From assembly GCA_023227685.1 (NCBI GenBank), contig JALNVG010000018.1, positions 1 through 21,578 of the forward strand: DNA of 21,578 nt, given 5' to 3'. Position 1 is the first letter of the stretch, and every line of letters begins with the position of its first letter. Source of the DNA: Bacteroidaceae bacterium (GTDB lineage: Bacteria > Bacteroidota > Bacteroidia > Bacteroidales > Bacteroidaceae). Positions 7,379 to 15,386 of this stretch are shown piece by piece. Made by a program: the position numbers and the translations under genes. The notes beneath the pieces are model-generated. The model was given only the letters and a program-made list of their open reading frames with translations. It did not search any database and was not told the DNA's origin.

Positions 7379-10300
7379 TTATTGTATCGATTTTACTCTG
7401 TTTGTGTATTTGTTGTATAATGTGTCTAATTCTGTTTCATAATGCGAAGCTAGTTTAGACTTATATTTTTTCATTAATTTCACTTCGGTATCCAATAAAC
7501 TGGTATAGTAAATGAAATTATCATTTGAGTACATTAACTGGGTGTTATCCATGCTTAAATACCAAATCATGTATTGTATGGATTTGTTGGCCATATCGTC
7601 GATAATATTGTCAGCTTCTTGTACCTTTCCCAATTGATAATAAGCTTCTGCCATTTGGTAGGATCCGTTTGACCAGTCGTAGGGCACATTAAATGATGGT
7701 ATCATTTTTTGAGCATAAGTCAATGCTTTTAGTGCTTTGTCTTTTTTGCCCTCTTTCATTAATTCTGTAATCAATTGAGAGAATATTTTGCGATGGGTGA
7801 AGCACATGTGCATTACGTTTTCGTCGATATAGATACCACGTTTGTCTATACCACCAAATTTGAATTTATGCATGAGATTGTCATACATTTTTTTTGTGTC
7901 TATTTTACAATCTAGTTTGTCTGTGTCGAAAGGAGTGAAGCGGTAGACAAGACCTTCTTGAATAAAATGGTTATCCATATTTAAATGATTTTCACTACCT
8001 ACAGTGATAGCCATGTATATAGGTCGTGTCCAATCTGCATTTGCCAGCATTTCAAGCATCATTAATTCGCTCTTATATAGTGCATGTTTCCCTTTTAATG
8101 AAATATGCATATAATCCGGTATCGAATCACCTAATGCTTTTGGAATCATCATGCCTGAGCGCCTTACAGCATCTTTATCTATTTTTAGAACAATACTATC
8201 TGTTGGGATAACATGCATACTTCCGTTTTCATCGGTGCGTACCCAATATTTTAGGATATTCTTTAATTCGTACGGATTTTCGCCAAAATCATCCTTGATT
8301 TTTTTCATTATCTCAGGATTATTTTGAGCATTCTTTTTGGCATTGCTATAAAGAGCATCGATTTGCTTCTTTAATTCTGGACGTACCTGTATATATTCAT
8401 TGGTACTTGTTACGTATTCCACGCGTTTCCATGTGATAGGAAGTGATGGTGAATCATACGCCGGGCGTTTCATTTGGTCGATGTACCAATCTGTTTGCAG
8501 ATAGCTTAGGTTGCATGTGCGTGCGTCTGTGCGTACACCTTCCGTATCTTGGTTATACCATAAAGGAAAAGTATCATTATCGCCGTTTGTATAGATAATT
8601 GGATTGCCTTTTTCTTGCAGTGAAACTAGATAGTTATGTCCGAAATCACGGCAGACATATCTTCCTGATCGATCATGATCATCCCACGTTTGTCCCACCA
8701 TTTGTATGGGTACAAGTACGCAAAGCACAGAGGCAATAATAGCAGCAGGAAGTTCTTTGGCATGTAGATGTTTTTTCATTAGATTGACGATTCCAGCTAC
8801 CCCCATACCTATCCAGATTGTGAAAGCATAGAATGAGCCGGCATACGCGTAATCGCGCTCTCGAGGCTGTCCCGGTGTCTGATTGAGGTAAAGTACGATA
8901 GCCATACCAGTCATGAAAAACAAGAAAAAGACCACCCAAAATTGTTGTATACCTTTTTGACTGTGGTATGCCTGCCAAAAGAGGCCTATCAAGCCTAATA
9001 ATAAGGGTAAACAATAATATATATTATGTCCTTTATTTTCTTTTAATTCATCCGGTGTCAAGTATTGATTACCTACCAATTTATTATCAATGAACTTGAA
9101 GCCTGTTATCCAATTCCCATGTTCTATTTCACCGTTGCCTTGATTGTCATTTTGCCTTCCTGCAAAGTTCCACATGAAATAACGCCAATACATGAAGTTT
9201 AGTTGATACGTGAAGAAGAACTTTATATTCTCCCATTGTGTGGGAACGTTGACCATAACCATGTTTCCGCATTGATCATAGGGCACATTATGGCCTTTGA
9301 TGTTTACCCATTGTTTGTATTGCTTTTCGAATTCGCTGCTGTACATTCGTGGAAATAACATGTTTTGTGCGTAAACATAGTTAACTTGTCCAGGCATTTC
9401 GATATAAGAATCTTTTTCGTTGGGGGAGGTTTTCTCCTTACGTATATATTTCTTTGATTTTTCTACCTGGCGTGGTACGCAGTAGCCATCTTTTGCGTCA
9501 AGAACAACTTTTGAAGCATAAGTTTGTCCATAAAAAAGTGGGCGTGTACCATATTGTTCACGACCTAAATATTCACCTAACGTAAAAATGTCCTCCGGTG
9601 AATCTTGGTCCATCGGTGGATTTGCTATGGAACGTATGACAATGATGGTGTAAGAAGAATACCCTATCATAATCATCATGGTGCAAAGTAGAGACGTATT
9701 TAGTATTCTAGCTGATATTCTGTATTTTTCTTTTATCTTTTCTTGTGTATTGGGGTTTAAATAAGCAAGCAGTAGCCCGATAATAATAATGCCGATAATG
9801 ATGCTACTTGTCTCGTGCCCGTAAAAAGGTATGCCTAATAAAGCTATTGTTAGTATAAACGATAAATACATTCGTTGTTTATTCTTATTCTGATAACTTT
9901 CATATATTCCCCAGATTATAATTGCTGAAAGTAGAATAATGTAAATGATGACACCCGTATTGAATGGCATTCCAAATTTATTGACAAATAGTAGCTCAAA
10001 CCAACCACCAACTTTTACTATACCGGGAATGATGCCGTATAGTACAGTGGCTACTAGAATACCCGATCCAAATAGGGCAAGTAATGAACCTTTTACATTT
10101 GCATTTGGATGCTTTTTATAGTAATATACCAATATAATAGCCGGAAGGCAAAGCAGGTTCAACAAGTGTACTCCAATACTTAACCCCGTCAGATAACAGA
10201 TCAGTACAAGCCAACGGTCTGAATGAGGCTCATCGGCTACGTCTTCCCATTTCAAAATAAGCCAGAATACCAATGCAGTAAATAAGGAAGAAAAAGCATA

Positions 10301-10738
10301 AACTTCACCTTCTACGGCCGAAAACCAGAAAGTATCACTGAAAGTATAGACTAGTGCACCAACAATTCCGCTACCCATCACGGTTACTATCTGGCCTATT
10401 GTTATATGTTTTTCGTCAGTAATGACAAGTTTGCGTACCAAGTGAGTGATTGTCCAGAATAAGAAGAGAATACATCCCCCACTCATCAGGGCACTCATGT
10501 AATTAACCATTTTAGCGACAGTTGTTGTATCTGAGGCAAAATGCGTAAATAGGTTAGCCATAAGCATAAAGAATGGTGCTCCGGGTGGGTGTCCAACTTC
10601 TAGCTTATATCCGGTTGTAATGAATTCTGGACAGTCCCAAAAACTGGCTGTTGGCTCTATTGTAAGACAATAGGTTGTAGCGGCAATAATAAAAATCAAC
10701 CACCCAGTTAGGTTGTTGATGGTTTTGTATTGTTTCAT
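7379..10738 (-). CDS. DUF2723 (TMEM260-like) multi-pass membrane protein, putative GT-C glycosyltransferase
   Basis: About 1119 residues. The N-terminal half is polytopic. After the first membrane segment it carries the family signature WDCPEFITTGYKLEVGHPPG at 34-53, where Asp35/Glu38 occupy the first outward loop, as the catalytic acid does in GT-C enzymes. Further helices run to about residue 670, including the conserved PRERDYAYAGSFYAF block. The C-terminal ~430 residues are soluble, probably periplasmic, and end in TPR-like helices (around 1030-1085). DUF2723 is related to vertebrate TMEM260, reported as a protein O-mannosyltransferase, so a lipid-sugar-dependent glycosyltransferase is inferred; the bacterial substrate is unknown. 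I chose ATG 10738 because the only in-frame extension is a TTG at 10750. A deacetylase gene follows after 3 bp. A -7 promoter element lies upstream. Confidence 0.85.
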   Translation of the reverse strand: MKQYKTINNLTGWLIFIIAATTYCLTIEPTASFWDCPEFITTGYKLEVGHPPGAPFFMLMANLFTHFASDTTTVAKMVNYMSALMSGGCILFLFWTITHLVRKLVITDEKHITIGQIVTVMGSGIVGALVYTFSDTFWFSAVEGEVYAFSSLFTALVFWLILKWEDVADEPHSDRWLVLICYLTGLSIGVHLLNLLCLPAIILVYYYKKHPNANVKGSLLALFGSGILVATVLYGIIPGIVKVGGWFELLFVNKFGMPFNTGVIIYIILLSAIIIWGIYESYQNKNKQRMYLSFILTIALLGIPFYGHETSSIIIGIIIIGLLLAYLNPNTQEKIKEKYRISARILNTSLLCTMMIMIGYSSYTIIVIRSIANPPMDQDSPEDIFTLGEYLGREQYGTRPLFYGQTYASKVVLDAKDGYCVPRQVEKSKKYIRKEKTSPNEKDSYIEMPGQVNYVYAQNMLFPRMYSSEFEKQYKQWVNIKGHNVPYDQCGNMVMVNVPTQWENIKFFFTYQLNFMYWRYFMWNFAGRQNDNQGNGEIEHGNWITGFKFIDNKLVGNQYLTPDELKENKGHNIYYCLPLLLGLIGLFWQAYHSQKGIQQFWVVFFLFFMTGMAIVLYLNQTPGQPRERDYAYAGSFYAFTIWIGMGVAGIVNLMKKHLHAKELPAAIIASVLCVLVPIQMVGQTWDDHDRSGRYVCRDFGHNYLVSLQEKGNPIIYTNGDNDTFPLWYNQDTEGVRTDARTCNLSYLQTDWYIDQMKRPAYDSPSLPITWKRVEYVTSTNEYIQVRPELKKQIDALYSNAKKNAQNNPEIMKKIKDDFGENPYELKNILKYWVRTDENGSMHVIPTDSIVLKIDKDAVRRSGMMIPKALGDSIPDYMHISLKGKHALYKSELMMLEMLANADWTRPIYMAITVGSENHLNMDNHFIQEGLVYRFTPFDTDKLDCKIDTKKMYDNLMHKFKFGGIDKRGIYIDENVMHMCFTHRKIFSQLITELMKEGKKDKALKALTYAQKMIPSFNVPYDWSNGSYQMAEAYYQLGKVQEADNIIDDMANKSIQYMIWYLSMDNTQLMYSNDNFIYYTSLLDTEVKLMKKYKSKLASHYETELDTLYNKYTNRVKSIQ

Positions 10739-10775
10739 TTGCTCAATCAATAATTACATGAACTTTTTATGGTCG

Positions 10776-10783
10776 CAAAGATA
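10776..10783 (-). promoter_or_regulatory. Bacteroidetes -7 promoter element upstream of DUF2723 gene
   Basis: Read on the minus strand this is TATCTTTG, an exact TAnnTTTG match, in the gap between the ABC ATPase and the DUF2723 gene. No clear TTTG is present 19-21 bases upstream. Transcription would start near 10767-10770, about 30 bases before ATG 10738. It suggests that DUF2723 and the deacetylase can be transcribed apart from the metal-transport genes. Confidence 0.5.
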
Positions 10784-10840
10784 ATGAAATCTCTGCATAA
10801 TATCTTATAATGTTGTATTTATTAACTTATCTATAATTTC

Positions 10841-11608
10841 TTATGAATTGTTTTCTGTATTATTATGTTTTCCTAATATCCTGTGTGGTAATAATCCATG
10901 TCCAACAAGTTCTATTGGACAGTTGAAATTTTTTTCTAACCATTCTGTTGTTATGCCCGGATCAGGGTGATAATTTAGCGTTTCGTTTACACAGGCCACC
11001 GATTTTACTTTTTGTATCACTGTCCCTATATCATGGCTTACAAGTATGATGGCGCATTTTTTGTTTATGTCACCCAATATATTGAAAAGTTTGGCCTCAA
11101 AGCTCTTGTCTATATAGGTGTTGGGCTCATCTAGAATGACGACAGAAGGGTTTGATATAATAGCCCGTCCCAACAATGTTCTTTGTAATTGTCCGCCACT
11201 TAATTCTTCGATTGAACGTCTCTCTAGGCCCTCTAGCCCCATTTGTTTAATTACTTCGTGTGCCTTTTCTCTTTGACCTTCATTATATTTTGTATGCAAT
11301 GTTTTTTTTGAATTTAATCCGGAAAGGATGACTTCAAGAACGGATATGGGAAACTTTTTATCCAATATGTTATATTGTGGAAGGTATCCCATTGTTATTG
11401 GTGACTTGTCTCCGTTAAATAGGATTTCTCCACTAGTGGGTTTCAAAAGTCCCAAGATACATTTTATCAGTGTTGTTTTTCCTCCTCCGTTTGGACCAAT
11501 GATGCCAAGAAAATCTTTTTCATAAACTGTAAGATTTATATCATGAAGTACACGCTTTTTATTGTATCCTGCCGATAAGTTTTTTATGGTGATAATTGAC
11601 TTTTCCAT
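10841..11608 (-). CDS. Metal (zinc/manganese-type) ABC transporter ATP-binding protein
   Basis: A 255-residue cytoplasmic ATPase subunit of a metal importer (ZnuC/TroB/MntB type). Walker A GPNGGGKTT is at 38-46, the Q-loop at YLPQ (75-78), the signature LSGGQ at 136-140, Walker B VVILDEP at 156-162 and the H-loop His192. The C-terminal stretch CPIELVGHGLLPHRILGKH (230-248) is typical of Bacteroidota metal-type ATPases in my recollection. The metal-binding lipoprotein gene lies 113 bp upstream. No permease gene is found on either side: the next gene downstream is DUF2723. The complete transporter must therefore recruit a permease encoded elsewhere. Confidence 0.88.
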   Translation of the reverse strand: MEKSIITIKNLSAGYNKKRVLHDINLTVYEKDFLGIIGPNGGGKTTLIKCILGLLKPTSGEILFNGDKSPITMGYLPQYNILDKKFPISVLEVILSGLNSKKTLHTKYNEGQREKAHEVIKQMGLEGLERRSIEELSGGQLQRTLLGRAIISNPSVVILDEPNTYIDKSFEAKLFNILGDINKKCAIILVSHDIGTVIQKVKSVACVNETLNYHPDPGITTEWLEKNFNCPIELVGHGLLPHRILGKHNNTENNS

Positions 11609-11721
11609 GATTTTCTGTTTCTGTTCGTTTTTAATTTTTTTAGAAAATTATAAGAATAAAAAGATATAAAAACGTGATGAGCAATTGATGTTTTTTGAGT
11701 TTGATCAAGATATAGAGTATT

Positions 11722-12648
11722 TTATTTTAGTGAATTAGCGATATTGATCATTTCTTTATCCCATTGTTCATTTAGAGGGTCAATGGTTTTTATTGTCGCA
11801 CCAAGCTGTTTGGCAATGATTTCTGCATTTCGTTTATCGAATTCAGGTTGTACAAGGACGACTTGTACTTTTTCTTCTTTGCTTATCTCGATGAGTTCTT
11901 TTAGCCTTAAGGTCGAAGGTTCTTTACCCTCTTCTTCAATACTGATTTGATGTAATTTGTAATCGCGTGCAAAGTAGGATAGAGTTGGGTGGTAAACTAA
12001 AAACGAATGCGGCTCTTGAGATGAGGATAGTATTTTTTTAACAATAGAATCAATGTGTATTATGTGTTTGCAGATGGAGTCGTAGCGGTAATGATAGTAG
12101 GTAGAATCGTTTTTATCAAGCGTGCACAGTGCCTTGTATGTATTTTTAGCTATGATAAGCGCATTAGCCGCTGAAGTCCAAATATGTGGGTTTATTGATG
12201 TTTTATTATTACTCTTTTTTGTTGTATCCGTACTTATTTTGTTTACTGCAATTTTTTCATATTCATTTGCGATTAAATCAATTCCTTTTGATGTATCAAA
12301 GATTTTCATTTTTGGAGAAATGCTATTTATCTTATTTTTCCATGCCAGTTCGAAGTTGATGTAGCCAATACGTAAGTATGCGATGCTTTTTTCAAGTGTT
12401 ACTAATTGTTGTGGTGTCGGGTCGAAAGATTCCGGACTGACTCCCTTGGGTATTAGACTATTTACGATGAATTTATCACCAGCTATAGCTTTAGTAAAGT
12501 AGATTTGTGGCTCAATAGTTACTGTAATGATGGGCTTGCTATCTTTGTTTTGCCTAGATAATTTGCCAGTGCATGATGACGTTAGTATTAAGATTAGTAA
12601 TATAGTTAGTGTGCCTATCTTTTTAGTTATATTTTTTTTATAGTTCAT
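11722..12648 (-). CDS. Metal ABC transporter substrate-binding lipoprotein (ZnuA/TroA family)
   Basis: A 308-residue cluster A-I binding protein that delivers zinc, manganese or iron to an ABC permease. Signal residues 1-25 are followed by lipobox LTSSC with Cys26, so it is tethered to a membrane facing the periplasm. The usual ligand positions read Glu73 (SPESFDPTP, where ZnuA has His), His155 (NPHIW), His220 (YHPTLSYF) and Asp290 (IDPLNEQW). The metal site would thus be E/H/H/D. The His-rich loop of enterobacterial ZnuA is absent; in its place is a Lys/Thr/Asn-rich segment at 137-152. The metal is therefore uncertain. The gene starts 26 bp after the YqaA-type gene and is followed by the ATPase gene. 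Confidence 0.87.
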   Translation of the reverse strand: MNYKKNITKKIGTLTILLILILTSSCTGKLSRQNKDSKPIITVTIEPQIYFTKAIAGDKFIVNSLIPKGVSPESFDPTPQQLVTLEKSIAYLRIGYINFELAWKNKINSISPKMKIFDTSKGIDLIANEYEKIAVNKISTDTTKKSNNKTSINPHIWTSAANALIIAKNTYKALCTLDKNDSTYYHYRYDSICKHIIHIDSIVKKILSSSQEPHSFLVYHPTLSYFARDYKLHQISIEEEGKEPSTLRLKELIEISKEEKVQVVLVQPEFDKRNAEIIAKQLGATIKTIDPLNEQWDKEMINIANSLK

Positions 12649-12674
12649 AATTAATGATATTTTTCTTATTATTT

Positions 12675-13157
12675 TTATGTCTTTGATATTATAGTTATTA
12701 TTCCTAACAATGACATTATTAATAAAGTGTTACAGAGCATTTTTCCTATAAACATTGATACTATTGTTATCCAAATGTTACTTTTTAGGTATCCCAGAGC
12801 TATGGCTAGTGCCTCACCAACAAAAGGAAGAAAAGTGAAGAAGGCCATCATGGCACCCTTCCCATGCACAAAGTTAATGGCTTTAGTTACTTTATCTTTT
12901 TTTATTTTAAGATATTTTTCCATCCATTCTGTTTTTCCTAAAAAACCGATAAAGTAGCCTGTCATTCCACCCGATGTGCTACCTAATGTTGCCATGAATA
13001 CGCAAAAGATCGGGGAAAAATTTAATTTGAGCATTGTTAGGATGATAACCTCAGAACTAAGGGGCAGAAAGATACCTGATATAATAACAGCTAGGATTAA
13101 TCCGATTGTTCCCCAGCTGTTGAAATTTTGTTCTAATATATTTATAAAAGTATCCAT
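12675..13157 (-). CDS. YqaA/DedA-type VTT-domain membrane protein
   Basis: A 160-residue polytopic inner-membrane protein. The VTT (SNARE-associated, DedA) features are an N-terminal hydrophobic re-entrant-like stretch with LPLSSE (31-36), the Gly-rich GSTSGGMTGYFIG (59-71), an amphipathic linker, and FLPFVGEALAIALG (109-122) followed by two hydrophobic segments. The short length and the missing longer N-terminus favour the YqaA subgroup over full DedA. DedA relatives move lipid carriers or phospholipids between membrane leaflets; what this member moves is not known. Its ATG lies 16 bases inside the preceding membrane-protein gene, so translation is probably coupled. Confidence 0.8.
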   Translation of the reverse strand: MDTFINILEQNFNSWGTIGLILAVIISGIFLPLSSEVIILTMLKLNFSPIFCVFMATLGSTSGGMTGYFIGFLGKTEWMEKYLKIKKDKVTKAINFVHGKGAMMAFFTFLPFVGEALAIALGYLKSNIWITIVSMFIGKMLCNTLLIMSLLGIITIISKT

Positions 13158-14089
13158 ATATGGTAACTAAGTAGGAAAAGAAAAATCATTATTGAAATTA
13201 TGAAGAATAAATTTGATAATTTCGTGTTTCTAAGTAATAGGTAATGGGCATTTATTATACTTATATTGCTTAGCAATAGTGGCATTAAATTTTTTAAATG
13301 TTTTGGTATAAATAGGATAAATAAAAAAAGGAAAAAGGTAAATTGGTATAGAAAAGATAAGTATGATCTTGTTTGGATTTTATCTTCGTAGTCAACCGTG
13401 AGATAATGTGCAAAACTAACTATATAAAGTAGTAATATATAGCTTAATGTGTAAAGGTCTATTGCCTGCATAGTCCTGAAAGGTTGTAATGGACTAAAAG
13501 CAATTATTTCATTGAAAGGCTGATAAAATAGCCCCATTTTATTAAATAAAAAAGCATAAGAAAAAAGTAGCCAATAAGGGAAGAACCAGCCTATCAGCAT
13601 AGCAAATAAATTTTGTATTGTAAAAGATTTGAATCGTATTGTTGTATAAATCCAAAGAATTGAAAAATAAATGATTTGCGGAGTTAATAGGCTTCCTATG
13701 CCTATAAAGAGGAATGAATAGAAGAGGTTATTTGTAGCCTCAGTGTTATTGTAACTTTTGAACAAGAAAAATAGAGAAATAAGTATGGAAATAGTTGTTA
13801 GATTTCCGTTAATCGTTTGATTAATGCAACCACAAGCCATAACCAATAGAAAGAATATAAATGTTTGCGACGAGGTGCGCAAACGGATAATAGAGAATGA
13901 ATTGTTGAATTCGATCAAAATATAGCCGATAGCAACGTAGCACAATCCATTTATTATTGTTTCTACATCGCTGCCCATGATATGAGATAATGGTGCGAAA
14001 AACATTATCCAATAACAAAGAAATATAAGAATGACAACCGGAAGTGTGGCCTTTCCTGTCATCATGATTGTTTGTAATCTATTCCTCAT
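13142..14089 (-). CDS. Unrecognised polytopic membrane protein downstream of purD
   Basis: 315 residues, strongly hydrophobic, with roughly eight to ten predicted membrane segments from about residue 15 to the C-terminus and only short polar loops. I see no catalytic or transport motif. The N-terminus MRNRLQTIMMTGKATLPV is short and basic, consistent with an inside start. Similar hydrophobic proteins follow purD in other Bacteroidota (DUF6427-like is one possible family name, from memory and not verified). The gene abuts purD exactly: the purD TAA is followed at once by this ATG. It overlaps the YqaA-type gene by 16 bases, so it is embedded in the operon. Function unknown. Confidence 0.75.
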   Translation of the reverse strand: MRNRLQTIMMTGKATLPVVILIFLCYWIMFFAPLSHIMGSDVETIINGLCYVAIGYILIEFNNSFSIIRLRTSSQTFIFFLLVMACGCINQTINGNLTTISILISLFFLFKSYNNTEATNNLFYSFLFIGIGSLLTPQIIYFSILWIYTTIRFKSFTIQNLFAMLIGWFFPYWLLFSYAFLFNKMGLFYQPFNEIIAFSPLQPFRTMQAIDLYTLSYILLLYIVSFAHYLTVDYEDKIQTRSYLSFLYQFTFFLFLFILFIPKHLKNLMPLLLSNISIINAHYLLLRNTKLSNLFFIISIMIFLFLLSYHIWILL

Positions 14090-15364
14090 TTACAAATCAA
14101 ACCCAATATCGTGGCGATAATTCTTGTTTTCAAATTTAATTATTTTGGCTACTTTATAGCATTTATCCAAAGCTTCTTCTTTATTTTTACCATATGAGCA
14201 GATAGCGATAACGCGTCCCCCATTTGTTACGATTTGTCCGTTTTTTAGGGCAGTACCGGAATGAAAAAGGATGCTTTCGGTTTCTTCGGCTTGTTTAAGT
14301 CCGGTGATTGGTATGCCCTTTTTGTATGCCAATGGGTAACCACCGCTAACAAGTATGACACAAGTTGCTGTACGTGGGTCTATCTTGAGCTCCCGAGTAT
14401 TTAGATCACCATTTTCTACACCTTGAAGCAGGTCGACAAAATCACTTTGTATGCGCAGCATGACACTCTCTGTTTCAGGATCTCCCATGCGTACATTATA
14501 TTCAATGACTTTTGGTTCGCCGTCTACATTGATGAGGCCTAAAAAGATAAACCCCTTATAGATAATGTTTTCTTGCATTAATCCCGCAATTGTGGGCTCA
14601 ATGATACGCGTTTTAACTTTCTCCATGAATATGCTATCTGCAAATGGAACAGGGGATACACTTCCCATGCCTCCGGTGTTGAGTCCGGTATTACCTTCGC
14701 CAATACATTTATAATCTTTGGCCACTGGCAGTATTTTGTAATTTTTTCCGTCCGTCAGCACAAAGACTGAACATTCGATGCCATTCATAAATTCCTCAAT
14801 GACTACCTTATCTGAGGCATTTCCAAACATGCCACATAGCATTTTGTTCAATTCTTTTTTAGCTTCTTCGATGGACGATAGGATTAGTACGCCCTTGCCG
14901 GCACATAAACCGTCAGCTTTCAATACGTAGGGAGGTTTTAAGGTCTCAAGAAAGGCAAAACCTTCTTTTATATTTTTCGATGTAAAGCTCTTATATTGTG
15001 CAGTAGGGATGTGGTGACGCATCATGAATTCTTTGGCAAATTCTTTACTTCCCTCTAGCTTTGCACCTTCTTTTGACGGACCTATAAAGGCTATATGTTT
15101 TGTTGTTTCATCGTTTTTTAATTCATCATAAAGCCCATCAACAAGTTGGTTCTCGGGTCCGACGACAATCATATCGATGTTTTTCTCGATGGCGAATTTC
15201 TTTATTTCGGTGAAATCGTCTCCTTTTATATTCACATTTTCACCGACAGCGGATGTACCTGCATTTCCTGGTGCAATATACAATTTTTCTGTTTGGGAGC
15301 TTTGTGCTATTTTCCAAGCCAGAGCGTGTTCGCGTCCTCCTGAACCTAATAATAGTATTTTCAT
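14090..15364 (-). CDS. purD: Phosphoribosylamine--glycine ligase PurD (GAR synthetase)
   Basis: Second enzyme of de novo purine synthesis, joining glycine to phosphoribosylamine with ATP in the cytoplasm. From ATG 15364 it has 424 residues (E. coli 429). The opening GSGGREHALAWKIAQ (7-21) and PGNAGT (32-37) form the N-terminal domain. The ATP-grasp core shows PSKEGAKLEGSK, LKADGLCAGKGV, NTGGMG and the metal-binding stretch RMGDPETE. The frame extends upstream only to a TTG at 15403, which would add 13 residues not matching the family, so ATG 15364 is chosen. It lies 22 bp after the peptidase stop. No other purine gene is nearby. Confidence 0.97.
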   Translation of the reverse strand: MKILLLGSGGREHALAWKIAQSSQTEKLYIAPGNAGTSAVGENVNIKGDDFTEIKKFAIEKNIDMIVVGPENQLVDGLYDELKNDETTKHIAFIGPSKEGAKLEGSKEFAKEFMMRHHIPTAQYKSFTSKNIKEGFAFLETLKPPYVLKADGLCAGKGVLILSSIEEAKKELNKMLCGMFGNASDKVVIEEFMNGIECSVFVLTDGKNYKILPVAKDYKCIGEGNTGLNTGGMGSVSPVPFADSIFMEKVKTRIIEPTIAGLMQENIIYKGFIFLGLINVDGEPKVIEYNVRMGDPETESVMLRIQSDFVDLLQGVENGDLNTRELKIDPRTATCVILVSGGYPLAYKKGIPITGLKQAEETESILFHSGTALKNGQIVTNGGRVIAICSYGKNKEEALDKCYKVAKIIKFENKNYRHDIGFDL

Positions 15365-15386
15365 CGTATGTTCTCTTTTGTAAAAG

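Noticed and set aside
10739..10750. TTG start adding four residues to the DUF2723 protein
   Set aside because: ATG 10738 is a normal start directly before the conserved N-terminus; nothing favours TTG.
12675..13157. YqaA-type protein as the missing permease of the metal ABC transporter
   Set aside because: At 160 residues with VTT-domain motifs it is too short and unlike ABC-3 permeases, which have about eight to nine helices.
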